Of a stretch of 64,000 bases of DNA, positions 1 through 10,343 are shown in pieces. Under the pieces are notes generated by a model. That model made no database searches. It had not been told where the DNA came from and was given only the letters and a program-made list of their open reading frames with translations. Each line of letters starts with the position of its first letter. Positions within the stretch are counted from its first letter, which is position 1. Made by a program: the position numbers and the translations under genes. Source of the stretch: Archangium lansingense (GTDB lineage: Bacteria > Myxococcota > Myxococcia > Myxococcales > Myxococcaceae); the NCBI RefSeq assembly GCF_026626635.1, contig NZ_JAPNKA010000001.1, forward strand, positions 2,542,001 to 2,606,000, written 5' to 3'.

Positions 1-1
1 C

Positions 2-487
2 ACCTGGGTGACGTGGTTCGGCGGCATCGTGCTGGCCCAGGACGACTTCACCTTCACGGTGATGAATGTCGTCCTGCACGGTGTGCCCTACTTCGCGCTC
101 CTCTTCCGTTACACGCGCGGGCGGCTCGCCGAGGGGGGTTATGGCTGGCTGGCGCCCGTGGTGCGCGCGGGCCTGCCCGGCTTCCTGGGAGTGCTGTGCG
201 TGCTCGCCTTCGGGGAGGAACTCCTCTGGGACAAGCTGGTGTGGCACGAGCGGTCCCGCCTCTTCGGCGAGGGCGGCCCGGTGCTGCCCGCGGACGTGCT
301 GGCGCTGGTGGTGCCGCTGCTTGCGCTGCCGCAGGCCACGCACTACGTGCTGGACGCTTTCATCTGGAAGACGAGCCGGGAGCCCAGGCTTCTTGCGCGG
401 CTCGGGTGGACACGCGGCGGGAGCCAAGGTTCTCTAGGTGGCACGGCCCCCATTTCCGGGGTGGCCATCTCCGGCTCGGCTGAGTAA
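2..487 (+). CDS. Membrane protein, C-terminal part (5' truncated by window)
   Basis: The reading frame is open from the left edge and ends at TAA 485-487, so this is the tail of a longer protein. The GTG at position 8 is unlikely to be the true start because the frame continues upstream. The visible part has about three hydrophobic stretches: around residues 15-35, around 50-70 (PVVRAGLPGFLGVLCVLAF) and around 100-120 (VLALVVPLLALPQATHYVLD). Several His and Trp residues lie near the membrane faces. The last 30 residues are polar and low-complexity. I do not recognise the family. The stop is 13 bases before the trehalose gene start, so the two may be co-transcribed. The frame is very likely real, but the function is unknown. 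Confidence 0.6.
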   Translation, partial: TWVTWFGGIVLAQDDFTFTVMNVVLHGVPYFALLFRYTRGRLAEGGYGWLAPVVRAGLPGFLGVLCVLAFGEELLWDKLVWHERSRLFGEGGPVLPADVLALVVPLLALPQATHYVLDAFIWKTSREPRLLARLGWTRGGSQGSLGGTAPISGVAISGSAE

Positions 488-500
488 GGGTTTGGGACGT

Positions 501-2672
501 ATGTCCCGACTCCTGCTCGTTTCCAATCGTCTCCCCGTCACTGTCAAGTCGGACAAGGATGGGGTCTCCGTGGTTCGCAGCGCCGGAGGGCTCGCCACGG
601 GCTTGCGGGGCCCCCATGAGCGCTCGGGAGGGCTCTGGATAGGGTGGCCCGGGGACGTCTCGCGCCTCACGCCCTCGCAGCGCGCGTCGGTGGAGACCCA
701 GCTCGCGGAGCTGCGCTGCGTCCCCCTCCACCTGAGCGCCAGCGAGGTCGGCCGCTACTACGAGGGCTACTCCAACCAGGTCCTCTGGCCGCTGTGCCAC
801 TACTTCATCGACCGCATCCCCCGGCAGGATCGGGACTGGGACATCTATCGCAGGGTGAACGAGCGCTTCGCCGACCTGGTGGCGCGCCAATACCAGCCCG
901 GGGACACCATCTGGGTGCACGACTACCAGCTCATGCTGGTGCCGGCCTTCCTGCGCGCGCGGCTGCCCCAGGCGCGCATCGGCTACTTCCACCATATTCC
1001 CTTCCCCTCGAGTGAGATCTTCCGCACTCTGCCGCACCGCACGGAGCTGCTGCGGGGCCTGTTGGGCGCGGACCTCATCGGCTTCCACACGCTCACGTAC
1101 GTGCGCCACTTCGCCAGCTCCCTCATGCGGCTGTTGGGGCTGGAGACGGTGGTGGACCGCGTCGACTATGACGGACGCGAGGTGCGGCTGGGCGGCTTCC
1201 CCATGGGCATTGACGCGCAGTCCTTCGAGAACCTGGCCAACGAGCCGGCGGTGCTCGAGGAGGTGCGCGTGCACCGGCAGAAGAGCGAGGGGCTGCGGCT
1301 GGTGCTGGGCGTGGACCGGCTGGACTACACCAAGGGAATTCCCCGGAGGCTGATGGCGGTGCAGCGGCTGCTGGAGCGCGAGCCCGCCTGGCGTGGCCGG
1401 CTGCGCTTCATCCAGGTGGCCGTCCCCAGCCGCACCGGAGTGGCGGACTACGCCAGCTACCGGGAGAAAGTGGACGAGCTGGTGGGGCGAATCAATGGCC
1501 TCTACGGCGGCGTCCACAACGTCCCCGTGCACTACCTCTACCGCTCCTTCAACGAGAAGCAGCTCGCCGCCCTCTACCGCGCCGCGGACGTGATGCTCGT
1601 CACCCCCATCCGCGATGGGATGAACCTGGTGGCCAAGGAGTTCTGCGCCGCGCGCCCGGACGAGGATGGGGTGCTGGTGCTCAGCGAGTTCGCCGGCGCG
1701 GCGGACGAGCTGGGGGACGCCGTGATGGTGAACCCCTACAATGTGGACGGGCTGGCGGATGCGCTGGAGTCGGCGCTGGAGATGCCGCAGGAGGAGCGGC
1801 GCACGCGCATGCGCACCCTGCGCACCCGGGTGAAGGAGTACGACGTGCACTGGTGGGTGCGCTCCTTCCTGGACACGCTCGAGTCCATGCCCACGCCTCC
1901 GCCGCGCGTGGAGCCCGCGGGCGCGGATGTGGCGCTCGAGCGCATGCGCAAGGCCGAGCGCGTGCTGCTCCTCATCGACTACGACGGCACGCTCGTCCCC
2001 TTCGCGCCGAGGCCGGAGCTGGCCGCGCCGGACGCGGAGCTGTTGGACTTGCTGCAGCGGCTCACCACCCGGCCCGGCACGCGGGTGCACATCGTCAGCG
2101 GGCGGACCAAGGAGACGCTGGAGGCCTGGCTCGGCGCGCTCCCCGTGGGCCTGCATGCGGAGCACGGCCTCTGGTCCCGTCCCTCGCCGGGCCAGCCCTG
2201 GACGTCCCTGGATGGAGTGACGACCGACTGGAAGGCCCTGGTGCGTCCGGTGCTCGAGGCCTTCGCTGCCCGCGTGCCCGGGGCCTTCGTGGAGGAGAAA
2301 TCGGCCTCACTGGCGTGGCACTACCGGCAGGTGGACCGGGTGTTCGGCGCGAGGCAGGCGCGCGAGCTGCGGCTGCACCTCGGGGAGGTGTTCGCCCAGG
2401 GTCCGCTGGAGGTGCTGCCCGGCGACAAGGTGGTGGAGGTGCGCGCGCGCGGGGTGAACAAGGGCCGAGTGGTGGGCTCCATCACCGAGGGGATGGCTCC
2501 TGGGACGCTGGTGGTGGCCCTCGGCGACGATCGCACGGACGAGGACCTCTTCGCCGCGCTGCCGGAGGGCAGCGTCGCCATCCACGCGGGCGGCAAGGAC
2601 ACGCGTGCCGGTTACCGGGTGATGGGCCCCGCCGAGGTGCGTCAGTTGCTCGCCGCGCTGCTGCCAGGCTGA
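501..2672 (+). CDS. otsAB: Bifunctional trehalose-6-phosphate synthase/phosphatase (OtsA-OtsB fusion)
   Basis: This protein should make trehalose-6-phosphate from UDP-glucose and glucose-6-phosphate and then dephosphorylate it to trehalose, a compatible solute. Residues 1 to about 455 form a GT20 domain with SNRLPV at the N-terminus, [30 protein letters not shown] and [10 protein letters not shown]. Residues from about 475 to 720 form the HAD-type phosphatase, with DYDGT at 493-497 and a late [10 protein letters not shown] motif. The ATG at 501 gives [12 protein letters not shown], the normal OtsA N-terminus. A longer in-frame start at 438 would overlap the upstream gene and adds residues not expected in the family. 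At 723 residues it has the length expected for a complete two-domain fusion. Both catalytic halves look intact. Confidence 0.95.
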   Translation: MSRLLLVSNRLPVTVKSDKDGVSVVRSAGGLATGLRGPHERSGGLWIGWPGDVSRLTPSQRASVETQLAELRCVPLHLSASEVGRYYEGYSNQVLWPLCHYFIDRIPRQDRDWDIYRRVNERFADLVARQYQPGDTIWVHDYQLMLVPAFLRARLPQARIGYFHHIPFPSSEIFRTLPHRTELLRGLLGADLIGFHTLTYVRHFASSLMRLLGLETVVDRVDYDGREVRLGGFPMGIDAQSFENLANEPAVLEEVRVHRQKSEGLRLVLGVDRLDYTKGIPRRLMAVQRLLEREPAWRGRLRFIQVAVPSRTGVADYASYREKVDELVGRINGLYGGVHNVPVHYLYRSFNEKQLAALYRAADVMLVTPIRDGMNLVAKEFCAARPDEDGVLVLSEFAGAADELGDAVMVNPYNVDGLADALESALEMPQEERRTRMRTLRTRVKEYDVHWWVRSFLDTLESMPTPPPRVEPAGADVALERMRKAERVLLLIDYDGTLVPFAPRPELAAPDAELLDLLQRLTTRPGTRVHIVSGRTKETLEAWLGALPVGLHAEHGLWSRPSPGQPWTSLDGVTTDWKALVRPVLEAFAARVPGAFVEEKSASLAWHYRQVDRVFGARQARELRLHLGEVFAQGPLEVLPGDKVVEVRARGVNKGRVVGSITEGMAPGTLVVALGDDRTDEDLFAALPEGSVAIHAGGKDTRAGYRVMGPAEVRQLLAALLPG

Positions 2673-2710
2673 GGCCCGTCCTCCATGGCCTCGCGGGCCG
2701 CGGCCATATC

Positions 2711-2731
2711 CCCTCTCCCGAAGGGAGAGGG
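2711..2731. terminator. Palindromic hairpin between convergent genes (repeat copy a)
   Basis: A perfect 9-bp stem (CCCTCTCCC / GGGAGAGGG) with a GAA loop lies in the 83-bp gap between otsAB and the convergent kinase gene. It is the core of a repeat found at five other places in the window. No T-run follows, so any terminator role would be Rho-assisted or bidirectional and is inferred only from its position. Confidence 0.55.
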
Positions 2732-2755
2732 AACATTCATCACTTTCCTGAAGGT

Positions 2756-4417
<1,662 letters not shown>

Positions 4418-4489
4418 GGCGTCTCCCCGTGGGTCCTGTTAACGAGGATAATCTGTAAATCCTCGAAAAAAGACCGGAGCCCTCAATTT

Positions 4490-7400
4490 TTACCGTCCAG
4501 CGGTGGACGAAGCAGGCCCGCGGAGGGTGACCTTGCGCGCGAAGGCCTGGTCCACCCGTCCGAGGAAGGCGCGGAAGGCGGCATAGTCGTCCGCCTTCAC
4601 CCGGGCGGAGGTGATGGCCACCTCGCCGTCACAGATGAGCTGGTTGCCCTCCTGGCGGAAGCCGAGGCGCACCCGGCCAAAGGGCGTCTCCTCCTGATGC
4701 GCGGGAGGCAACTCGGCCACGCTGAAGCCCTGGGGCAGGGTGTAGCGGAAGGTGAAGTTGTTGACCCAGGGGCTCTGCATCACCAGGTCGAAGCGGCGCT
4801 CGGCGAGCGAGGCGTAGGACTGGGTGTAGGAGCGGCCGGTGCCGAAGGGGAGGAAGCGAACCTGACCGGGCACGGCCTCGGCGAAGCGGGGAATGGACAT
4901 GCGGAAGTCCACCTGCACGTCGTCATCCAGGCGGGTGGTGTCGTTGAGCTTCACGTCGTGCACGGTGAGGCCGGGGAAGCTCTGGGCCCAGGAGCGCTCG
5001 AAGGTGGACTTGCGCGAGGCCACGGCGCGGTAGGCGCGGCGGTACTCGGGGGCCATCTGGCCGCCCACGCGGGTGGCGCCCGTGACATCGGCATTACCGT
5101 CCGGCCGCAGGACGAGGTCCATGGTGAGGCGGGTGGCGTTGTCCTCGGGGCGAGCCTCGGGCGTGGTGGAGAAGGTGGCCTTGCCGTCCGGCTCCACCAC
5201 CAGCACGTTGGCCACGCGGTCCGCGCTGGGCAGCTCGCGAGCGCCGTGGAACTCAGCGGTGCCGTCCAGGTACAGGTCGAAGCGGGGCACGTAGACGATG
5301 GCGTGGTTGAAGGCCGCCAGGCTCGCGGGCTCCTCGCCGATGGAGCCGAGGCTGCGCATGCGCAGCAGCACCAGGCGGCTGTCCACGCCGGCCACCTTCA
5401 GCATGGAGTGGATGAGGCTCGCCTTGTCCTTGCAGTCGCCGAAGCGGCGCGCCAGCACGCGGTCCACCCGGTACGGCTTGAAGCCGTGGATGCCGAACTC
5501 GAGCGCCACGTAGCGGGTGTTCGTCACCACGAAGCTGTAGATGGCGCGCACCACGGCCTGCTGGTCCTTGCGGTCCACGCCCTGCAGCACGGTGTCCACC
5601 GTGCGGCGCAGCTCCTCGTTGGGGGTGAGCTGGTCGCGGACGAGGCCCCACCAGTAGCGGCCCACCTCATCCCAGGTGCGGTAGGTGGAGATGTGGAGGT
5701 TGGCGGCCACCTCGGCCCAGCCAGGCATGCCGGGCTCCGGCACTACCTTGGACACGTGCCTGGCGCTCCAGCGGTAGAGGACGCTGCCGCCCTCCACGTC
5801 CTCGCGCGCGTGCGTCACGCCGGGCAGCTTCTTCTCGTTCCAGTAGAGGGGCCGCTCCTTGGGCATCTCCACGAGGAACTGGTAGGCCACCTTCGGGTAG
5901 ACGCCCTGCACGCTCTCCACGTCACCCCAGTAGTCGGACAGCAGGTTCTCCTGGGCGGTGTCGTCCACGCGGTACTGCAGCTCCAGCACGTCCCCGGCGG
6001 CGAGCGCGGGGAAGGAGAGCATCTTGGCGCGAGCGTCGTAGTACATGCCCGTCCAGGGCTCATTGATGTTGCGCTCGCTCTCGCCGTAGCTGTCCACCAC
6101 GGAGCCGTCCTCCTTGGTGATGCGGGCGCGGAGGATGCGCACTTCCTGGCGGTCCGGCGAGTAGGTGACGGGGTAGGAGCGGAAGGCGTCCACGCCGCGG
6201 GTGTTGAGCACCTTCACGGCGAACTGGTGCGTCCGGCTGGACAGGCCGCTCTTCTGCACGCGCACGTAGGTGTTGTCCACCAGGTACACGGCGTCCTCGG
6301 TGGTGTAGCCGTCGGCCTCCTTCAGCAGACCCTTGAAGTCCGTGAGGTAGCGGGCGGCGGTGGCGGCGGACTCACCCTTGAGGGTGCGCACGGCCTCGCG
6401 GAGGGCGGGGTTCTGCGGGCGCAAGGCCAGCGAGCGCTCGAAAGAGGAGAGGGCCTCCTCGCGGCGGCCGGCGGACATCAGGGCGCGGCCCTCGCGCTCA
6501 TACACCTCGGGCTCGTCCGGAGAGAGGGCCCGGGCCTCGGCGAAGTGGGCGGTGGCCGCGTCGAGCTGGCCGTTGGCGGCGCGCAGCTCCGCCAGCTTCA
6601 GGCGGGTGGCGTTGTCGAAGGGGTCCAGGGTGAGCATCTGCGTGAACTCGTGCGCCGCGGACTCCACCTGGCCCAGGTCCGCGAGCTGCATACCGAGCAG
6701 GGCGCGGCTGTGGCGGTCGTCGAAGCGCAGGGCCAGCGCCACGCGCAGCCGGGCCACGGAGTCCTGGGGGCGGTCCAGCATGCGGGCGGAGGAGGCGGCG
6801 GCGCGCACCGCGCGGGGGATGCGAGGCAGGCGCTGGAGCGTCTCCTCCACCATCATGTGCGCGCGGGCGGACTCGCCGAGCGTCTCGTGGGCGCGGGCCA
6901 GGGTGAGGCGGGCGGCGGCCGAGTCCGGGGTGAGCTCCACCACGGGCTTGAGCAGCTCGATGGCGCGCTCGGGGTGGCCGCGCTCCAGCTCGTGCTCGGC
7001 GAGCGCCACGCGGGCCGGGGTGGAGGTGGGGTCCGCGCGCAGGGCGGCCTCGAGGAAGCGGCGGCGCAGGTTGAGGTCATCCCGATGGGTCTCGGCGGCC
7101 AGGAGCTGCAGGCGCTCGTCCTGGGGAGCCTCGCGGGCGGCGCGTTCAGCCTCCATGGTGGCGGTGTGCTCGCGCTCGTCGAAGGCGCGGTAGAAGTCGA
7201 GCACCGTGGCGTACTCGCCGCGCAGCTGCGCGTCCGCGGGGGCCTTGGCCACCAGGGCCGCGAGGGCGGAGGTGACGGTGGGCAGCGGCTGAGGCGCGGC
7301 GGTGGGGCCCTTGGTGAGCGCGGGAGGCGTGGCGGGGAGGGTGGCGCGCAGGCGCGCGGGCGGGTCCCGGCGCAGGTAGAAGCCGAGCGGGCCGGACTCC

Positions 7401-8179
7401 TGGCACACCTTGAGGAGGACGCGGTTGAGGCCCTTGCGCAGGCGCACGGAGACGCGCGACTGGTCCGGCCGGGGAGCATTGTAGTGGTCGCTGGAGGAGA
7501 CCTTCTCGCCGTTCACCCAGAGGCGGAAGGCGCCGGAGGTGCCTACGCCGAGCGCCACGCGCGTCTCGGCCGGAGCCTCCAGCCAGGTGAGGGCGTAGGC
7601 CACGGCCTCGCGGTTGGGGCGCACGGCGGAGGACAGGTCGACATAGCCCTGGGTGGGGCTGACGGAGAGCCGGCGCCAGGAGACCTGACGGCCCTTGGCG
7701 CCCGGGTAGGTGGCGGAGAGGTCCAGGTTGGCGGCCTCGGGGCCAAAGTCCGTGTCGCAGCCAGCCTTGCCCTCGTTGTCGAAGCCGCCGACGACGTAAT
7801 AGTCGCCGATGAAGCCGAGGGAGGAGTCATGGATTTCGGAGGCGCGGGTGAGCCGGCCGCGCGAGCGCTCCAGGTCCATGAAGAGGAGCCAGGCGGTGGC
7901 GCGAGTGCCGGGGTCGGTGTCGCGCCGGGTGGCCACCTCGGCATAGGTCCTCCCCAAGGGGGTGAGGTCCTCGAGGTCCTCGGAGAAAGCGTGCAGCCGG
8001 ATGAGCTGCGCCGCGCCGCGGGGTGAGGGGGCGAGCTTGAGGGCTTCCTCGATTTGCTCGCGAGAGGCGGTGACGCTGGTCTCGGTGGCGGCCCGGGTGA
8101 GGAGCGGGCTGGCGAACGCGAGCAGGGCGACGAGCCAGGTGGTGCGCGAGAGCACGGCGAGCGGTGGGGTACGGGACAT
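4490..8179 (-). CDS. Secreted TPR protein with DUF3857 and transglutaminase-like domains
   Basis: The ATG at 8179 gives MSRTPPLAVLSRTTWLVALLAFASP, a good signal peptide, so the 1229-residue product is exported. The first part resembles a jelly-roll or galactose-binding-like segment (LGVGTSGAFRLWVNGEKV). The middle is rich in Ala/Leu/Glu helices typical of tetratricopeptide repeats. A DUF3857 domain follows (YLVDNTYVRVQKSGL, LELQYRVDD). After it comes a transglutaminase-like fold whose Cys lies in RRFGDCKDKASLIHSML, with ALEFGIHG upstream, then a C-terminal beta-rich region. The DUF3857-transglutaminase pairing is common in Bacteroidetes and myxobacteria, but no substrate is established. Longer in-frame starts upstream lack a signal peptide at the N-terminus and read through an intergenic palindromic repeat, so I reject them. 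Confidence 0.88.
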   Translation of the reverse strand: MSRTPPLAVLSRTTWLVALLAFASPLLTRAATETSVTASREQIEEALKLAPSPRGAAQLIRLHAFSEDLEDLTPLGRTYAEVATRRDTDPGTRATAWLLFMDLERSRGRLTRASEIHDSSLGFIGDYYVVGGFDNEGKAGCDTDFGPEAANLDLSATYPGAKGRQVSWRRLSVSPTQGYVDLSSAVRPNREAVAYALTWLEAPAETRVALGVGTSGAFRLWVNGEKVSSSDHYNAPRPDQSRVSVRLRKGLNRVLLKVCQESGPLGFYLRRDPPARLRATLPATPPALTKGPTAAPQPLPTVTSALAALVAKAPADAQLRGEYATVLDFYRAFDEREHTATMEAERAAREAPQDERLQLLAAETHRDDLNLRRRFLEAALRADPTSTPARVALAEHELERGHPERAIELLKPVVELTPDSAAARLTLARAHETLGESARAHMMVEETLQRLPRIPRAVRAAASSARMLDRPQDSVARLRVALALRFDDRHSRALLGMQLADLGQVESAAHEFTQMLTLDPFDNATRLKLAELRAANGQLDAATAHFAEARALSPDEPEVYEREGRALMSAGRREEALSSFERSLALRPQNPALREAVRTLKGESAATAARYLTDFKGLLKEADGYTTEDAVYLVDNTYVRVQKSGLSSRTHQFAVKVLNTRGVDAFRSYPVTYSPDRQEVRILRARITKEDGSVVDSYGESERNINEPWTGMYYDARAKMLSFPALAAGDVLELQYRVDDTAQENLLSDYWGDVESVQGVYPKVAYQFLVEMPKERPLYWNEKKLPGVTHAREDVEGGSVLYRWSARHVSKVVPEPGMPGWAEVAANLHISTYRTWDEVGRYWWGLVRDQLTPNEELRRTVDTVLQGVDRKDQQAVVRAIYSFVVTNTRYVALEFGIHGFKPYRVDRVLARRFGDCKDKASLIHSMLKVAGVDSRLVLLRMRSLGSIGEEPASLAAFNHAIVYVPRFDLYLDGTAEFHGARELPSADRVANVLVVEPDGKATFSTTPEARPEDNATRLTMDLVLRPDGNADVTGATRVGGQMAPEYRRAYRAVASRKSTFERSWAQSFPGLTVHDVKLNDTTRLDDDVQVDFRMSIPRFAEAVPGQVRFLPFGTGRSYTQSYASLAERRFDLVMQSPWVNNFTFRYTLPQGFSVAELPPAHQEETPFGRVRLGFRQEGNQLICDGEVAITSARVKADDYAAFRAFLGRVDQAFARKVTLRGPASSTAGR

Positions 8180-8361
8180 CCGTGTTCCTCGTCCGTCGAA
8201 AAGGGGGCCGGGGGTGAGAGTCGGCGCGGGTGAACAGCCGGGCTGCGGAGAGCCTTCCCCTGCATGCGACGACATGGGCGGACAAGCAACTGAAATGTCG
8301 GCCGCGGGGCGGGCGAGGAGCCCCATCGGTTGGCAGGCAACGGAAGGCGGGAGGTCGGAGG

Positions 8362-8400
8362 TTCCCTCTCCCTCTGGGAGAGGGCTAGGGTGAGGGTCTC
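8362..8400 (+). repeat. Dispersed palindromic repeat, copy b (abuts DUF2087 start)
   Basis: CCCTCTCCC and GGGAGAGGG arms separated by TCT are followed by CTAGGGTGAGGGTCTC. This is the same unit as at 31698-31732 and 56533-56570. It ends one base before the DUF2087 ATG at 8402. Its GTGAGGG segment is the only Shine-Dalgarno-like sequence at that start. Confidence 0.8.
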
Positions 8401-8401
8401 T

Positions 8402-8689
8402 ATGCAGCCGACCCTCCCCACGCCTGCTGTCTCGGAGAAGCTGTCCCGCTATCTGGATGCCGAGGGGCGGCTGAAGGGCTGGCCCTCCAAGCGCTCGGAT
8501 CAGCTCGACGCCCTGCGCTACCTGGCGGCCCGCCTGCCGGGCGGCGTGGAGTGGAGCGAGCGGGAGCTCAACGAGCTGCTGAAGTCCCTGCACACCTTCG
8601 GGGACTGGGCACTCCTGCGGCGCGATCTCTACGACGTGCGCTTGCTCGATCGCTCACTGGATGGCCGACGGTACTGGAAGGTCCAATAG
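8402..8689 (+). CDS. DUF2087 domain protein
   Basis: A small cytoplasmic protein of 95 residues. The pattern matches what I know of DUF2087: LSRYLDAEGRLKGWPSKRSDQ, an ALRYLAARLP helix, NELLKSLHTFGDWALLRRDLYD, and the closing RYWKV. This domain occurs alone or attached to transcriptional regulators, and has a winged-helix-like feel with a basic C-terminal half (LLRRDLYDVRLLDRSLDGRRYWK). The ATG at 8402 follows a GTGAGGG sequence provided by the palindromic repeat directly upstream. The gene diverges from the large DUF3857 protein gene. The domain call is from motif memory, and the molecular role is not known. Confidence 0.8.
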   Translation: MQPTLPTPAVSEKLSRYLDAEGRLKGWPSKRSDQLDALRYLAARLPGGVEWSERELNELLKSLHTFGDWALLRRDLYDVRLLDRSLDGRRYWKVQ

Positions 8690-8694
8690 AGCCT

Positions 8695-9018
8695 CTACTG
8701 AGCCAGGTCGTCCAGCACGTCGGAGAGGGTGGCGGCGTTCAGGGAGCGATCGAACCAGCGATCCAGGGTGGCCACATCCGCGCAGGTGAGGATGCGCTGC
8801 CGAGAGGCCTCGTCGACGTGTACACCCCGCGCGGTGAGAATCCGCAGGACGTCCTCAGCACGCCCACGCGCCAGCCCCTCTTCTCGGCCCCGTCGTAATC
8901 CCTGCTCGATGAGTTCCTCGCCATAGCTGCGCATCAACTCCTCCGCTCGTTGCTCATCCATCATCGAATGTAACCGTTCGGCCCTCAGGTCACCCAACAG
9001 GTACTCGAAGCGCGGCAC
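8695..9018 (-). pseudogene. C-terminal fragment of an Rpn/PD-(D/E)XK transposase-like nuclease
   Basis: The 107-residue frame carries only the tail typical of the Rpn (YhgA-like) family seen in many copies in myxobacteria: a Lys/Arg/Glu-rich linker with RxRGREEG repeats, then LRILTARGVHVDEASRQRIL and a closing LDRWFDRSLNAATLSDVLDDL. The N-terminal nuclease domain of about 200 residues is absent. Upstream the frame runs only nine codons before the stop of the neighbouring gene. The GTG at 9018 is the first possible start. I infer a decayed element, truncated at a junction near 9019-9045. It could still be translated as a short protein, but nothing suggests it would be a nuclease. Confidence 0.55.
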
Positions 9019-9045
9019 CAGAGCGCATCCCGAAAACGAGACAGC

Positions 9046-9816
9046 TCACGGGGAGAGGGATTGAGGCGGTCGTGGTTCCCGGGTGGACACCGGCAGGTAG
9101 CACTTCCCCTGGTACTCGGCCTGTTCCTCATGGCACGGCGGACGGCGCTCCAGAGCTACCCAGCAGCCGCCGTTGATTGCGACCTCGTCTCGCCCGGTGC
9201 GGCAGGGTGGCTTGGCCTGGTTTGAGAAGGGCTTGTCAGGAAGCGGGTATGAGATACCCGCCGGTCCCCGCGTCTCTCCGTCGACCAGGAATGAAGACGG
9301 GCGCCCATAGTCCGCCAACCCACCGATGCCGGGAATCGAAGGTGGTGGAGTGGGGGACTCCATCGAACGGATTCCCATGCCGAACCAGAAGCCCCCGCCC
9401 AGCGCGAGCACGGCGAGTCCCGCTACCGCCAGTCGTTTCAGCGAAGGGAACCCCAGCCTCCGGCCCATTGGCGTGCCGGTCAGGTGGGCACGCATCCTGG
9501 CGTTGTCTCTCACGGCCTCGAGCCCCGCGAGCAGTAGGGTGAGCAAGTCAGCCAGCTCCGCCAACCTGCCCGAGATCGGTGCCCGCTCCATTTCCAGCGC
9601 GATGAAGGGGGGCGTGACCTGGAAGGAGGCGCGCACCTGCCAGTTCTTCTTGGGTCCCCAGGTGGGCCTCGAGCCGGGCAGCATCACCAGGGCCGGGGCC
9701 CCCGTCTGGACGTTGCGCGCCTCGTGGATGTGGCCCAGTTCCGCCGCCGCGTGCTTGTGCCGTTTTCCGAGTTGGAACGGGCCCAACCTCCTGTCCTTCT
9801 TCTTCGTGGCCGTCAT
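9046..9816 (-). CDS. Single-pass membrane protein with degenerate kinase-like N-terminus
   Basis: The ATG at 9816 has a good Shine-Dalgarno (AGAGGA, eight bases upstream), which decides against the longer start at 9846. The product is 256 residues. Residues 10-60 (LGPFQLGKRHKHAAAELGHI, then EARNVQTGAPALVML) resemble the first strands of a Ser/Thr kinase (glycine loop and VAIK region) with the glycines and lysine eroded. Residues 60-110 are helical. A membrane segment lies at about 128-148 (VAGLAVLALGGGFWFGMGI). The outer part is Pro-rich and ends in a cysteine-containing module (KPPCRTGRDEVAINGGCW, then PPCHEEQ and GKCYLP). Similar tails are attached to many myxobacterial Ser/Thr kinases. I infer a pseudokinase relative; its function is unknown. 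Confidence 0.7.
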   Translation of the reverse strand: MTATKKKDRRLGPFQLGKRHKHAAAELGHIHEARNVQTGAPALVMLPGSRPTWGPKKNWQVRASFQVTPPFIALEMERAPISGRLAELADLLTLLLAGLEAVRDNARMRAHLTGTPMGRRLGFPSLKRLAVAGLAVLALGGGFWFGMGIRSMESPTPPPSIPGIGGLADYGRPSSFLVDGETRGPAGISYPLPDKPFSNQAKPPCRTGRDEVAINGGCWVALERRPPCHEEQAEYQGKCYLPVSTREPRPPQSLSP

Positions 9817-10085
9817 GCGCAGTCCTCTATCGCTCTTCCCTACCACGCCGGAGTGGCGTCAACGGAAGCCCGGTGCGTTTGATTCATACCACGGCGGGAG
9901 TTCCTTCCGATGGGAGAACTCACGAGGTCCTGTCCCTCCATCGCGGCGACCCGAGGTGCGGCGTGCGCGTGAGCTCGCCAGGGCCTGTGGAGCGCCGCAC
10001 ACAAAGCCGCGCTGGAACCCGCCTTGACGCCGGCAGCGCTCGCAATGGCCGTGCGAAAGTCCGCGAAAATACCCTGCCGGACGAC

Positions 10086-10109
10086 TCACTCGTTGACGTC
10101 AACGAGTGA
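10086..10109. promoter_or_regulatory. 24-bp perfect palindrome, copy 1
   Basis: The half-site is TCACTCGTTGAC followed by its exact complement, centred on GACGTC. An identical copy lies 43 bp further on, about four helical turns, so two dimers could bind on the same DNA face. LacI-type operators share a central CG, but I cannot name the regulator. Confidence 0.65.
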
Positions 10110-10128
10110 TGTGGGTGTTTGTGGTATT

Positions 10129-10152
10129 TCACTCGTTGACGTCAACGAGTGA
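10129..10152. promoter_or_regulatory. 24-bp perfect palindrome, copy 2
   Basis: This is identical to copy 1 at 10086-10109, with a 19-bp unlike spacer between them. It lies about 190 bp upstream of the toxin lipoprotein start at 10344. The position and exact symmetry suggest an operator pair for the toxin/immunity locus. Confidence 0.65.
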
Positions 10153-10343
10153 GCGGTACTTTCCCCTGCCTCTGAATCAGTCCGCCTCAGCCCCTGTCGC
10201 TGCCAAAGGCGGCGGGCTCGCCTCTGCCGGCTCCGGCTCCGCCCCTGCTCGAGGGAGCCCTCTGCCCGGACGTCTACACGCGGACCGTGTTGTAGCCTCG
10301 AATCGAGCTCGTTGCGGATGGAGTCAATGCCAGGAGGCGCTGC

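Larger units (their letters stand above)
9817..10343. other. 527-bp intergenic region with two perfect palindromes
   Basis: This is the only stretch of more than 300 bases without a convincing gene. It separates the kinase-like membrane protein gene from the lipoprotein toxin gene. It contains two identical 24-bp palindromes (listed separately) and a Pro/Gly-coding-like GC tract at about 10200-10260. Short frames on both strands here lack a ribosome-binding site or recognisable protein pattern. Confidence 0.6.

Noticed and set aside
360-2165. 601-residue frame on the minus strand opposite otsAB
   Set aside because: It is antisense to a clearly coding gene, and its composition (His/Val/Arg-rich, no motifs) is the usual shadow in high-GC DNA.
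9366-10090. Short frames on both strands in the 9.8-10.3 kb gap
   Set aside because: They have no ribosome-binding site, are rich in Arg/Pro/Ser and have no conserved pattern.
10086-10152. CRISPR-like array
   Set aside because: Only two units exist, each a perfect palindrome, and no Cas gene or spacer series is nearby.
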